A stretch of DNA of 64,000 bases from Azospirillum sp. B21 (GTDB lineage Bacteria; Pseudomonadota; Alphaproteobacteria; Azospirillales; Azospirillaceae), in assembly GCF_008364825.1 (NCBI RefSeq), contig NZ_VTTO01000004.1, forward strand, positions 201,202 to 265,201, given 5' to 3'. The position numbers were made by a program, and so were the translations under genes. The first letter of the stretch is position 1. Every line of letters begins with the position of its first letter. The notes below the pieces were generated by a model. It saw nothing but the letters and a program-made list of their open reading frames with translations, did not search any database and was not told where the DNA came from. Shown one piece after another: positions 1 to 10,259 of this stretch.

Positions 1-1
1 G

Positions 2-154
2 GTCGAACGGGGCGAAACCGAATGCCTGCGCCGCTATGACGAAGCCATGGCGAAGGAGCTTCCCCTGCCCATCACCGCCGTCATCGCCCAGCATCTGGAC
101 CGCATCCGCGTCGACCGTGACCGCATGGCGGCGTTGCGCGGGGTGGTGGCATGA
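2..154 (+). CDS. C-terminal fragment of a PA2169/DUF2383-like four-helix-bundle protein (5' end outside window)
   Basis: Only the last 50 codons are present, in frame 2 up to the TGA at 152-154. The visible peptide has an acidic helix (VERGETECLRRYDEAM), a KELPLPI turn and a final helix rich in Arg and Asp. This matches my memory of the end of the ferritin-like PA2169 family, where a GE..L..Y segment precedes a K-L-P-turn and a final helix. Those proteins are small stress-related four-helix bundles with no settled biochemical function. The family call is from pattern memory on a fragment, so it is tentative. Confidence 0.5.
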   Translation, partial: VERGETECLRRYDEAMAKELPLPITAVIAQHLDRIRVDRDRMAALRGVVA

Positions 155-208
155 TGGTGCGTCGCAGCATTGCGGGGGCGCCGGAGCGGGCGTAGGCTTT
201 CGGTCCGT

Positions 209-230
209 GGTCCAGCCCGCTGGCTGGACC
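209..230 (+). terminator. Perfect 9-bp hairpin, possible terminator of the first gene
   Basis: GGTCCAGCC (209-217) pairs perfectly with GGCTGGACC (222-230) around a CGCT loop, 55 bases after the stop of the first gene. No U-tract follows, so it may be a weak or Rho-assisted terminator or only a stabilising 3' hairpin. Confidence 0.4.
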
Positions 231-293
231 AACTGCCCCGCCGATCATCCGGCATATGGTGGCCGGATGTCGGCTCCACCTGGACATGGATTG

Positions 294-530
294 ATGAACA
301 GCGACAAACAGAAAGCAGACCAGTCCGGCAACGATCTGGTCACCAAGGGCGCTTTCGCCCTCTACCACGCCGAGAACGCCCACCGCGTGGCCGAATTCAA
401 GAAGTCCAAGAATGCCGAGGCGGCGATCGCCGCCGATTTCGACGCCTACCGCTCCCGCTATCTGCGAAAGTTCAAGGATGTCTTCGACAGCCTGTCCGAA
501 CAGGGGCTGACCGTCACCCGCGCGGTGTGA
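294..530 (+). CDS. Small hypothetical protein, 78 aa
   Basis: A 78-residue, mostly helical, charged protein with no signal peptide or membrane segment. The first ~20 residues are polar (MNSDKQKADQSGND). The rest looks like two helices containing AFALYHAENAHRVAEFKKSK and a YRSRYLRKFKDVFDSL stretch. I do not recognise a family. The ATG at 294 was chosen because codons further upstream in this frame give low-complexity Trp/Arg-rich sequence typical of non-coding high-GC DNA. A TTG at 291 is an alternative. It ends convergently with the DUF1289 gene, overlapping it by 17 bases. Confidence 0.6.
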   Translation: MNSDKQKADQSGNDLVTKGAFALYHAENAHRVAEFKKSKNAEAAIAADFDAYRSRYLRKFKDVFDSLSEQGLTVTRAV

Positions 531-762
531 CCCGGCCGGGTGCCACAGCCGGCGCCTGCCCCGATATCCCGGTCCCCGCCGCCGCCGCACGACGCCGGTC
601 CGCCGCGTCCAGCACCGCGAGGCGCCCGGCGGGATCGAGATCCCTCCAGACCATGATGTCGTTCAGCGTCCGGTAACAGCCGACGCAGACCTCCCGATCG
701 TCCAGCGTGCAGAGCCGGATGCAGGGGGATGGAACCTGATCGTCGCGGGTCGCTTGCGTCAT
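514..762 (-). CDS. DUF1289 family protein
   Basis: An 82-residue protein with the DUF1289 signature near the N-terminus: SPCIRLCTLDD followed by CVGCYRTLNDI, giving the conserved C-x3-C...C-x2-C pattern that probably binds a metal. Family function is not established; members are small cytoplasmic proteins widespread in proteobacteria. The start is the ATG at 762 (MTQATRDDQ). An upstream ATG at 789 would add nine residues without an evident ribosome site. The C-terminal ~25 residues (Pro/Gly/Ala-rich) look disordered. Confidence 0.8.
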   Translation of the reverse strand: MTQATRDDQVPSPCIRLCTLDDREVCVGCYRTLNDIMVWRDLDPAGRLAVLDAADRRRAAAAGTGISGQAPAVAPGRVTPRG

Positions 763-869
763 GGCGCGACTGTGCCAAGGCTGCCGCATCGCGGCAAGCG
801 GTGCGTTGCGCGGGCCACCTCTCCCGAATGGGATGGGAAAGCCGCAGGCCCGCCGCTATACTGTGCGGC

Positions 870-2585
870 ATGGCCCGCATGCTGTTCCTCCGCGACATCG
901 ACGCCGACGTGCAACTGCGCTGCCGCGCCTGCGGGCATGGCGGCGTGCTTCCCCGTGCCATGCTGGAACGGCGCTTCGGCCCGAACTATCCGGTGCTGTC
1001 GATCGCGCCGCATTACCGCTGCTCGCGTTGCGACTCCCGCGACATCGAAAGCCGGCCGATCCTGGCGCCGCCGCCGGCCGCCTCCTTCGAGGCCGCGAAC
1101 GAGGAGCCGTCCTTCGACGCGCCGCTGGCGGCACTGAACGGTTTGCTCGCCTCGCTGCGTGGCGACGCACCGGCGGCGAAAGGGCAGTCCGTTTCTCCGC
1201 CTCCCCCTCCTCCCCCACTTGCTCCCGCCGCCCCGGTGCGCAGCAAGCCGCTGTCGGAGCTTCCGCTGGCCGATCTGGTGGCCGATGGTCCGGGCGATGA
1301 CGGCGCCGCTCCGCTGTGGGAGCCGGTTTCCCTGGCGGACATGGCGGCACGGCTGGGTGCGATCAGGCCGGGCGACGATGAGCCCGACCGGGACGGCGAA
1401 CCGGATGGCGGCGATCCGTTCGATGACGGTTGGGACGATCCGGCCCCGCCTGCCCGCCCCGCCGGGAAGGAGACCGCCCGCGACAATGCTCCCGACGCCG
1501 ATCCCGACGAGGGCGGGGACGAGACGCTGGCGGCGATGCATCGCCTGCTGGCCCAGGCCCATTGGAGCGAGGACGACGAACCGGAAGCCCCTGCGCCGAC
1601 GACCGCCCGCCGCTTCGAGCAGCCGGGGACGGAAGAGGACATCGACGGGTCAGCGGAAGAGGACGAGCCGACGGTCTTCTCCCATAAGATCCTGGTGCGC
1701 AAGGATTTCGAGGAAGACTGGGGAGAACCCGAGTCCGAGTTCGACCGCTGGCGGTCGGAAGAGGACCGCGACACGGCGGACGGCTTCGATGAGGATGAGG
1801 AGCCGTCTGACGAGGAGATTCTGTCCTTCGCGATCCGCGACCCGGAAAAACCGGTTGCTCAGCCGATAAACCGGCCGGCGGCCAAGTCGGCCAAGCCCGC
1901 TGCACCGCCGCCGGCCGATGAACCGCTCGATTTCGACCAGCACCGCGCCGAACGCCGTGCCCAGCGTCCACCCCCGCCGCCGGAGGATGAGGAAGGCTTC
2001 GACCGCACCCTCGCCGCCTTGCGGTCGATGATCGAGGATGCGGCCAATGACCCGGACGACGATGCTCCGCCCCTGCCGCGGAAGTCGCCTGCTGCGGAGG
2101 CAAGGGGCATCGACAAAGGCACCGACAGGAACACCGACAGCCCCCGCGGAGCGGCAGCCGGATGGGAGGATGAGGACAAGAGCGTGGACGATCCGCTCTC
2201 CGGTTTCGATGCCGATCCGGCGCCCGACCCCGATCCCGACCGTGACTCTGCGCCGGCCGGCCGCCGCTCCGCCCAGGAACGCGAGATCGAAGAGGCGATG
2301 AAGGCCCTGCGCGGCCTGATCGAGGAGGAGGTGACGCTCGAGCCCCCGCCTCCGGCATCCGCCCCCGCCCCCGCCCCCGCCCCCGCCCCCGCCCCGAAGC
2401 CGCGTGCCGGCAAACCGCGCCCTCCGTCCCGCAGCGAGCCGATCGTCCCTTCCGCGGAAGAGGCTGAGCCCGCGGAACCGGTTGCCAAGCAGCTCGCCCC
2501 CAAGGCGGTCGATCCGACGCCGCTCAGCAAGACCATCGCGGCACTGCGCGGCATGCTGGAACTGGACGGCAAGCGCAAGCGCTGA
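870..2585 (+). CDS. Zinc-ribbon protein with long acidic disordered region and repeated LAALRGLL-like motifs
   Basis: A 571-residue protein. Residues 1-65 form a likely zinc ribbon with Cys18, Cys21, Cys51 and Cys54 (CRAC and CSRC knuckles). Nearly all the rest is low-complexity: Pro-rich at 109-125, Asp/Glu-rich from about 168, and an Ala-Pro repeat at 497-510 encoded by almost six copies of a 6-base GCCCCC unit (2361-2394). Embedded in it are five copies of one short helical motif, near residues 85-97, 219-230, 380-391, 475-487 and 555-566 (PLAALNGLLASLR, TLAALRSMIEDA, TIAALRGMLELD and relatives). No enzyme domain is seen. A role as a binding scaffold is inference. Start is ATG 870; an in-frame ATG at 879 is an alternative. 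It diverges from the DUF1289 gene. Confidence 0.75.
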   Translation: MARMLFLRDIDADVQLRCRACGHGGVLPRAMLERRFGPNYPVLSIAPHYRCSRCDSRDIESRPILAPPPAASFEAANEEPSFDAPLAALNGLLASLRGDAPAAKGQSVSPPPPPPPLAPAAPVRSKPLSELPLADLVADGPGDDGAAPLWEPVSLADMAARLGAIRPGDDEPDRDGEPDGGDPFDDGWDDPAPPARPAGKETARDNAPDADPDEGGDETLAAMHRLLAQAHWSEDDEPEAPAPTTARRFEQPGTEEDIDGSAEEDEPTVFSHKILVRKDFEEDWGEPESEFDRWRSEEDRDTADGFDEDEEPSDEEILSFAIRDPEKPVAQPINRPAAKSAKPAAPPPADEPLDFDQHRAERRAQRPPPPPEDEEGFDRTLAALRSMIEDAANDPDDDAPPLPRKSPAAEARGIDKGTDRNTDSPRGAAAGWEDEDKSVDDPLSGFDADPAPDPDPDRDSAPAGRRSAQEREIEEAMKALRGLIEEEVTLEPPPPASAPAPAPAPAPAPKPRAGKPRPPSRSEPIVPSAEEAEPAEPVAKQLAPKAVDPTPLSKTIAALRGMLELDGKRKR

Positions 2586-2612
2586 CGCGGCTGTGGTCCT
2601 TCCGGCAAGCGG

Positions 2613-3392
2613 TCACTTGCGCGGGCGCTTTTCCTGCATGATCTCCAGCTGCAGCTGCTGGATTTCGGCCAGGCGCTGCCATTGGCGCTGGATCAGGTAA
2701 TCCATCTTTTCGTGCAGGTGCCGGATTTCCAGCTCGGCCTTCAGGTTGACGCGGTAGTCGTTCTCGGAGCGCAGCCGGTCCTTCGCCTCCTGCCGCTTCT
2801 GGCTCATCATGATGACCGGGGCCTGGATGGCGGCCAGGCAGGACAGCACGAGGTTCAGCAGGATGAAGGGATAAGGGTCGAAGGCCTTTGGATCGCCTTC
2901 GATGATGTTGATGATCATCCACACGCCCAGGAAGAAGGCGAAGGAGATCAGGAAGGCCCAACTGCCGCCGAAGCTGGCCAGCCCGTCCGACAGGCGTTCT
3001 CCCAGCGTGCGGCGGTCGTCGTACTCCTCCTCCGGGTTCTCGGCCAGCGTCTCGTGGCGGGCGAGGCTTTCGGCGACCTCGCGGTCCAGTTCGCTGAGTT
3101 CGCCATGCTCGGCCTGCAGCAGCTCCGCCACATAGAGCGAGCGGTAGCGCGCCAGCTCCTGCCGGCTGATCTGCGAGTCCGGCTCCAGATGCGGGTGGTC
3201 CAGCCGGATGCGGTCGGCAAGGTTGGGGCGCAGCGCGTCCAGTGCGATCAGGTCGCGCTTTGGCCGGCGCTTGCCGCTGATGGCGCAGGGTTGGCGCTTG
3301 GACGCCAACGGGCCCGCGTCTTCCTGGCCGGCACCGAGGTTCGGCACTGCGGACTCGTCGCCGTCGTCCGGCGGAAGCTGATGGTCGGTCAT
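2613..3392 (-). CDS. DUF1003 family membrane protein
   Basis: A 259-residue protein. A polar N-terminal ~55 residues is followed by the DUF1003 core: a conserved RLADGLASFGGSW-like entry, a first membrane span (about residues 145-165, FLISFAFFLGVWMIINII), a short loop ending in FDPYPF, and a second span (ILLNLVLSCLAAIQAPVIMM). The C-terminal ~65 residues, starting SQKRQEAKDRLRSENDY, are a charged coiled coil. This order is diagnostic for DUF1003, an inner-membrane family of unknown function. It is convergent with the zinc-ribbon gene, 27 bases apart. Confidence 0.88.
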   Translation of the reverse strand: MTDHQLPPDDGDESAVPNLGAGQEDAGPLASKRQPCAISGKRRPKRDLIALDALRPNLADRIRLDHPHLEPDSQISRQELARYRSLYVAELLQAEHGELSELDREVAESLARHETLAENPEEEYDDRRTLGERLSDGLASFGGSWAFLISFAFFLGVWMIINIIEGDPKAFDPYPFILLNLVLSCLAAIQAPVIMMSQKRQEAKDRLRSENDYRVNLKAELEIRHLHEKMDYLIQRQWQRLAEIQQLQLEIMQEKRPRK

Positions 3393-3602
3393 GATGTCGC
3401 CCTCCCTCGAATGCGCGGACCGGGGTGACCGACTTTATGCCCGACCGTTGCGGCAAGCCGGTTAAATCGCTGAAAGATCGTAAGACCCGGCAAAGTAGGG
3501 GAGCCGTTGCGACGGCTGGAGACTTGCCGCGGCACGAGACACCACCGGCTGCCGCCTTGGCGAAGCCAAGATGACAGGCGGTTCATCCTTGTCGGCCGCA
3601 TA

Positions 3603-3631
3603 AGGAAAAGGGGCCGCCTTGCGGCAGCCCC
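3603..3631 (-). terminator. Rho-independent terminator of pckA
   Basis: Read on the minus strand, GGGGCTGCCGC and CGGCCCC form a GC-rich stem followed at once by TTTTCCTT. It lies about 30 bases past the pckA stop codon and on the same strand, so it fits a classic intrinsic terminator. Confidence 0.75.
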
Positions 3632-3660
3632 TATCCTTACCTGTGCGGCGTATCGGCCCG

Positions 3661-5484
<1,824 letters not shown>

Positions 5485-6026
5485 ATCGTCCTCTCGAAGG
5501 CTGGGCCGGTACCGCCGCGCCGGGCATCCCATCGGGGTCCCGCGGCCGGTCCGGCCGTCTTTGTCCGTTGTCGTGTCAGATGGAAGGAGTCCGCCGGATC
5601 GGCGGTCCGATCAGCGGGATGCCGGTCCGAACGGGCGGCAGGGCCGGAGGCCCGCCGGGATCGGCGGCACCGCGCAGGCGCGGCGACGAAACGGTGCAAA
5701 GGGCGGCCCTGAGGCGACAGGTCTGGGGGCCAGGGGCCCGGACGGGAAACGGGTCGATCCGTTATGGTCCACTGAAGTGTTCTCCTGGTTGCGCAAGCCC
5801 ACACGCCGCCTTCTTGTTCTTGGTGCGGTGTGCGGTGGTGTCGAAGCGACCTCTCGGCTGGTCGTTCGGGCTGACGGTTGGCTGCTCGTCTCTCTCGGTC
5901 TGTGATCGCGCCTTTTGGCTTGTTCCGCCTTCGGCTTCTTTTGCTTTTATGGTCGGGCTCTTTTCGGTGGCCCTTTGTTCGGGCGTCCCTGTTGTTCGGG
6001 CGTCCCTTCTTGGGCTTCGGGGTCCG
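5485..6026. other. 542-bp intergenic region upstream of pckA, no convincing gene
   Basis: Both flanking genes are on the minus strand, so this should hold the pckA promoter and leader. From about 5765 to 6025 the plus strand is unusually pyrimidine/T-rich (runs such as CTTCGGCTTCTTTTGCTTTT), unlike the surrounding coding DNA. A 16-base direct repeat, TTGTTCGGGCGTCCCT, occurs at 5975-5990 and 5992-6007. Reading frames across it give no recognisable protein. I see no clear sigma70 box or riboswitch. Confidence 0.6.
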
Positions 6027-6839
6027 TCAGGCGCCCCCTTCGCCGGTTATCGCATGTCCTGGCGGTCCGGTCCCGTCCTGCGGCCGGATCAGTGCATCCA
6101 GCATCAGTCTAGCCGATTCCGGGTCATGGATTCTCTGCTCAAAATCGACGCGGGCGACGTACCCCCCGCGTCGCAGGTCGCATCCCTCCGGGTCCACCCC
6201 GGTCAGGCTCCAGCTTTCCCCTTGCCCGGCGCCGTCCTCATCTGTGGAGGGAACCAGCCGGGGGCCGTACCCCTCGCCGTTCAGGCGGTCGAGCAGCTCC
6301 GCCTCCCCCGCCGCCAGCGCCGGGGCGGAGGCAGGCAGGTCCAGCTCGGCGGCGGACAGCCAGTGGATGCGGCCGAAGCCGGCGACCAGATGGGCGCGCT
6401 CCACCATTACGCGGTAGATCGCGAAATCGGCGAAGCCGGCATAGAAGGCGGCATCGGGATGGCGGCGCAAGTAACGCGCCCGGTGGGCGGGGTCGTCCGA
6501 CCGCTCCGCCCGGCCCAGGACCGACAGGCGCGCACCGGTCAGCGGCTGCGCCAACCCGGCGGTGCGGTCGAACAGCAGGCCGACCCGGCCGTCGGCCAGC
6601 AGGTTGCGGGTGTGGTCGGCCAGTGTGGAAAGCAGAAGCAGCGGGCTGCCGTCATGGTCGAACGCCACCAGCACCAGCGATGGGTAGGGCCAGCCGCCCT
6701 TGTCCGGGCCACCGGTCTCAGCGCTGCCGGTGGCGTCGGGCCGCTGGGCGGTGGCCAGCGCGGCGCGGTCGCAGGCGCGCATCAGGCGCCGGGCGCTGGT
6801 GGCCGGAGCCGTGCCGCCCGTGCGGTCGCCGGGAGGCAT
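6027..6839 (-). CDS. HugZ-like pyridoxamine 5'-phosphate oxidase-fold protein
   Basis: A 270-residue protein with a split-barrel flavin/heme-binding fold. Residues ~15-150 contain the features of the HugZ/PPOx-like family: WPYPSLVLVAFDHDGSPLLL, then LSTLADHTRNL and VGLLFDRT, then GRAERSDDPAHRARYLRRHPDAAFYAGFADFAIYRV. The C-terminal ~80 residues match the DUF2470-type domain of HugZ proteins only loosely, without the usual HMNxDH motif. Relatives bind heme or FMN and may degrade heme; activity here is not shown. The start at 6839 is chosen because AAGGAGG lies 5-6 bases upstream. It diverges from chvI. Confidence 0.75.
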   Translation of the reverse strand: MPPGDRTGGTAPATSARRLMRACDRAALATAQRPDATGSAETGGPDKGGWPYPSLVLVAFDHDGSPLLLLSTLADHTRNLLADGRVGLLFDRTAGLAQPLTGARLSVLGRAERSDDPAHRARYLRRHPDAAFYAGFADFAIYRVMVERAHLVAGFGRIHWLSAAELDLPASAPALAAGEAELLDRLNGEGYGPRLVPSTDEDGAGQGESWSLTGVDPEGCDLRRGGYVARVDFEQRIHDPESARLMLDALIRPQDGTGPPGHAITGEGGA

Positions 6840-7135
6840 CGCGCCCTCCTTCCCGTCCGGAACGGTGCCGGTCGGAGAGGACGCCGAAGAGGCGTTCAGA
6901 AAACTCATTCCAAAACGAGTGCGTTCTCCCGCGCGGCACCGTTGTTCGGCGCCGCATTGCCGCCATATTGGACCATACAAATGCTGCGGGAAAAGAGAAA
7001 ACTGCCGCTGGTACCTGGACTCTGGCATAAAGTATTGGGATGACCACTCGGCCTATGCCTGATGTTTCCGCTAACATTTCAGGTCCCGCCCCGCTCGACC
7101 GTTCCGTTCCGACCGATTGGGAAGCTGTTACGACC
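6840..7135. promoter_or_regulatory. Divergent control region between the HugZ-like gene and chvI
   Basis: A 296-bp non-coding stretch, more AT-rich than its flanks around 6960-7080 (AAAAGAGAAAACTG; ATAAAGTATTGGGATGACC). It must carry promoters in both directions. An in-frame ATG at 7040 could lengthen ChvI by 32 residues, but that extension has no receiver-domain character, so I treat it as leader. No specific operator is recognised. Confidence 0.5.
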
Positions 7136-7831
7136 ATGGCCCACACCGTCGCCCTGGTGGATGACGATCGCAACATCCTGGCTTCCGTCTCCATCGCCCT
7201 GGAGGCCGAAGGTTTCGACGTGCGCACCTATACCGACGGCGCCGAGGCGCTGCGCGGCCTGACCCAGCGCCCGCCGGACCTCGCCGTGCTCGACATCAAG
7301 ATGCCGCGCATGGACGGCATGGAGTTGCTGCAACGTCTGCGTCAGACCAGCCACATCCCCGTCATCTTCCTGACCAGCAAGGACGACGAGCTGGACGAGC
7401 TGATGGGCCTGCGCATGGGGGCGGACGACTACATCAAGAAGCCCTTCTCGCAGCGCCTGCTGATCGAGCGCATCCGGGCCCTGCTGCGGCGCGAGGCGCT
7501 GCGCGGCGAGACCGCCGAGGCCGATCCCGGCCAGATGATCACCCGCGGGCCGCTTCTGTTGGACGGCGCCCGCCATGCCTGCAGCTGGAAGGGCCAGCCG
7601 ATCGACCTGACGGTGACGGAGTTCCTCCTGGTCCGGGCGCTGGCCCAGCGGCCGGGCCATGTGAAGAACCGCGACCAACTGATGGACGCGGCCTATGGCG
7701 AGCATGTCTACGTCGACGACCGCACCATCGACAGCCACATCAAGCGGCTGCGCAAGAAGTTCAAGGCGGTCGACCCCGACTTCTCCCAGATCGAAACGCT
7801 CTATGGCGTCGGTTACCGGTACAAGGAGTAA
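7136..7831 (+). CDS. chvI: Response regulator ChvI, OmpR/PhoB family
   Basis: DNA-binding partner of the ChvG sensor kinase, which in alphaproteobacteria controls acid and envelope responses. The 231-residue protein has a receiver domain (residues 1-120) with acidic cluster Asp9-Asp11, phosphoacceptor Asp53 in [11 protein letters not shown] and Lys103-region KKPF. A winged-helix trans_reg_C domain covers about 130-230 ([37 protein letters not shown]). The start is the ATG at 7136, directly before the receiver fold. chvG begins 4 bases after its stop, so the two are co-transcribed and probably translationally coupled. Confidence 0.94.
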   Translation: MAHTVALVDDDRNILASVSIALEAEGFDVRTYTDGAEALRGLTQRPPDLAVLDIKMPRMDGMELLQRLRQTSHIPVIFLTSKDDELDELMGLRMGADDYIKKPFSQRLLIERIRALLRREALRGETAEADPGQMITRGPLLLDGARHACSWKGQPIDLTVTEFLLVRALAQRPGHVKNRDQLMDAAYGEHVYVDDRTIDSHIKRLRKKFKAVDPDFSQIETLYGVGYRYKE

Positions 7832-7835
7832 GCCG

Positions 7836-9578
7836 GTGTCCGCGACGGGCGGAGCGAGGCCCAAGGAGAGGCCGGCGCGGCGGCGCGGCGTGTCGCCGCT
7901 GACCCTGCGCATCCTGGCGGTGAACGTGCTGGCGCTGCTGGTGCTGGCGGCGGGCCTGCTCTATCTCGGCCGCTACCAGGACCGGCTGATCCAGGCGGAA
8001 ACCGAGGCGCTGGCGACCGAGGCGCGCATCTTCGCCTCCGCGCTGGGCGAGGGCGCGGTGAACCGCATCCTGACGGCTCCTTCCCCCACCGGGGCATCCA
8101 CCACCGACGAGGGAGGCGAGCGGTTCGAGCTGGCGCCGGAGCTGGCCCGCCCGATGGTCCGCCGGTTGGCGGAGGCGACGGCGACCCGCACCCGCCTGTA
8201 CGACATCGACGGGCACATGCTGTCCGACAGCCGCGTGCTGGTCGGCTCCCAGGGGCGCATCGAGATCCGCGAACTGCCCTCTCCGCCGGCCGGGGATCCG
8301 GTCAGCCGCGCGATCAACGATCTCTACACCCGGCTGATCGACGTGGTGCCCAGCCGCGAGGGATTGCCGGCCTACCGCGAGGCGCCCGGCCAGCCGAACC
8401 CCGATGTGGAGCGGGCGCTCGGCGGCGAGGCGGCGGCCACCGTCTGGCGCGTCGACGGCGAGGGCGGCGACCCGGAACTGCTGCTGACAGTGGCGGTGCC
8501 GGTGCAGCGTTATCGCGAGGTGCTTGGCGCGGTGCTGCTGGCGCGCAGCGGCGGCGAGATCGACCGGGCCATCCGCTCCGTCCGCTTCGACATCCTGCGG
8601 GTGTTCGGCGTGGCGCTGTTGGTGACGGTCGCCCTGTCCTTCTATCTGGCCGGCACCATCGCCCGGCCGATCCGCCGGCTGGCCCAGGCTGCCGACCGGC
8701 TGCGCACCAGCCACGGCCGTCATGCCGAGATCCCCGACCTGACCCGCCGCGGCGACGAGATCGGCGAGTTGTCCGGCGTGCTGCGCGAGATGACCGATGC
8801 GCTGTGGACGCGGATGGACGCCATCGAACGTTTCGCCGCCGATGTCGCCCACGAGATCAAGAACCCGCTGACCTCGCTGCGCAGCGCGGTGGAAACCGCC
8901 GGCCGCGTCAGCGACCCGCGCCACCGCGACCGGTTGATGGCGATCATCGCCGACGACGTGCAGCGGCTGGACCGGCTGATCAGCGACATCTCCAACGCTT
9001 CGCGCCTCGACGCCGAGCTGTCGCGGGCGGAGCCGGAACCGGTCGATATCGGCCTTCTGCTGACCATGCTGGCCGAACTGCGCCAGACGGTTGCCGAAAC
9101 CGTGGACGAGACGGTGGCGGCCGGTGGTGGCGAAGTGCCTGGAGAAGGCGGCGCGGAGGATGGCCGGCCCATGCCGCCCCGCCTCGTGATCGACATTCCC
9201 GCGGGCGAGCGGCTGGTGGTGCCGGGGCTGGAGGGGCGGTTGACGCAGGTGTTCCAGAACCTGATCGACAACGCCCTGTCCTTCTCGCCGCCCGGCAGCG
9301 TCGTGCGGCTGTCCGCCCGGCGCACCGGACGCACCGTGACCGTGGTGGTGTCCGACCAGGGGCCCGGTATTCCCGACGGGAAGGAGGAGGCGATCTTCGA
9401 CCGCTTCTACACCGAACGTCCGGCGGGCGAGAAGTTCGGGACCCATTCCGGTCTCGGACTTTCGATAGCAAAGCAGATAGTCAGTGCCCACAACGGATCG
9501 ATATCCGCGCGAAACCGTCAGGTATCTGGGGGAGCGGTCGACGGCGCCGACTTCACCGTTATCCTGCCATTGTTATGA
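7836..9578 (+). CDS. chvG: Sensor histidine kinase ChvG
   Basis: Inner-membrane sensor for ChvI, 580 aa. Order: cytoplasmic N-terminus; TM1 (about 23-44); periplasmic sensor (about 45-250); TM2 (about 255-275); HAMP; HisKA with phosphoacceptor His339 in FAADVAHEIKNPLTSLRSAV; HATPase with N-box FQNLIDNALSFSPPGS, G1 DQGPGIPDG, F-box IFDRFYTER and G2 HSGLGLSIAKQIV. All catalytic boxes are intact. The start is GTG 7836, chosen for AAGGAG seven bases upstream, which overlaps the chvI stop region. There is no ATG upstream that keeps the expected N-terminus. Confidence 0.94.
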   Translation: MSATGGARPKERPARRRGVSPLTLRILAVNVLALLVLAAGLLYLGRYQDRLIQAETEALATEARIFASALGEGAVNRILTAPSPTGASTTDEGGERFELAPELARPMVRRLAEATATRTRLYDIDGHMLSDSRVLVGSQGRIEIRELPSPPAGDPVSRAINDLYTRLIDVVPSREGLPAYREAPGQPNPDVERALGGEAAATVWRVDGEGGDPELLLTVAVPVQRYREVLGAVLLARSGGEIDRAIRSVRFDILRVFGVALLVTVALSFYLAGTIARPIRRLAQAADRLRTSHGRHAEIPDLTRRGDEIGELSGVLREMTDALWTRMDAIERFAADVAHEIKNPLTSLRSAVETAGRVSDPRHRDRLMAIIADDVQRLDRLISDISNASRLDAELSRAEPEPVDIGLLLTMLAELRQTVAETVDETVAAGGGEVPGEGGAEDGRPMPPRLVIDIPAGERLVVPGLEGRLTQVFQNLIDNALSFSPPGSVVRLSARRTGRTVTVVVSDQGPGIPDGKEEAIFDRFYTERPAGEKFGTHSGLGLSIAKQIVSAHNGSISARNRQVSGGAVDGADFTVILPLL

Positions 9579-9770
9579 GACCTTCGACCAAAATACATAC
9601 ATCCCCGGCACTATCGGGTGGACAAGCCCGGTCTATCGACCGATCATGGCGGCGGTCGTTCTCGCTTGCCGGCTGATGCGACGGCCGGTCCTTATCGGTC
9701 CGGTTGTTTCCTCTGCTCCATATGGTGATCGAAGGGTGGCCATCCCCCGGAACAAACATGTGGGGTTGCC

Positions 9771-10187
9771 ATGCCTGAGTCCGGTCCGCCCGAGTCGCTC
9801 GCGAAAAGGTTGTCCCCGGCGGGTTCCCGTTCCCGTGGACCCGTCCCGGGAGAGGCCGAGGTCGTCGACCTCCGCCGCTACCGGCTGGCCCGTCTGATCC
9901 GCGATGCCGGACGGCAGCAGGGGGAATTGGCCCGTCTGATGCGCGACGGCGCGCGGGAGCGCAACCAGCTGGCGGAGGCGCTTCAGGGCGCGCAACGCCA
10001 TCTCGCCAGCATCGCCGACAACTACAAGATCCTGCTGGTCCGGCTGCAGCGGGAAAAGGACTTCCGCGACGCCTGCCAGGAGGCGGCGGAGCTGGAGGAC
10101 TTGGACGAGATGATCCGCCGCCGCGACGCCCTTGCCCTGGAACTGGAGGCCATTCGCCGCACCCCCCGTGGAGCCGCCGGCAACTGA
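9771..10187 (+). CDS. Hypothetical coiled-coil protein
   Basis: A 138-residue protein of unknown function. After a Pro/Ser-rich N-terminus (1-28), residues 30-131 are strongly helical and charged with heptad spacing (LRRYRLARLIRDAGRQQGEL, NQLAEALQGAQRHLASIADN, LVRLQREKDFRDACQEAAEL). This suggests a cytoplasmic coiled-coil dimer. It sits between chvG and hprK on the same strand, 192 bases after chvG and 72 before hprK. A link to PTS or envelope signalling is only implied by position. The ATG at 9771 is the first in frame; no strong Shine-Dalgarno is seen. Confidence 0.6.
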   Translation: MPESGPPESLAKRLSPAGSRSRGPVPGEAEVVDLRRYRLARLIRDAGRQQGELARLMRDGARERNQLAEALQGAQRHLASIADNYKILLVRLQREKDFRDACQEAAELEDLDEMIRRRDALALELEAIRRTPRGAAGN

Positions 10188-10259
10188 GCGGGGCCGTATG
10201 CCATCGTCTCCCGTGTTCCGGCAGGGTGTGATCCATGCCGAAAGAACGGAGGAAAGCGG

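Noticed and set aside
5568..7043. Plus-strand frame across the pckA upstream region and HugZ-like gene
   Set aside because: The second half is antisense to a convincing gene, and the first half reads through the T-rich tract without any family signal.
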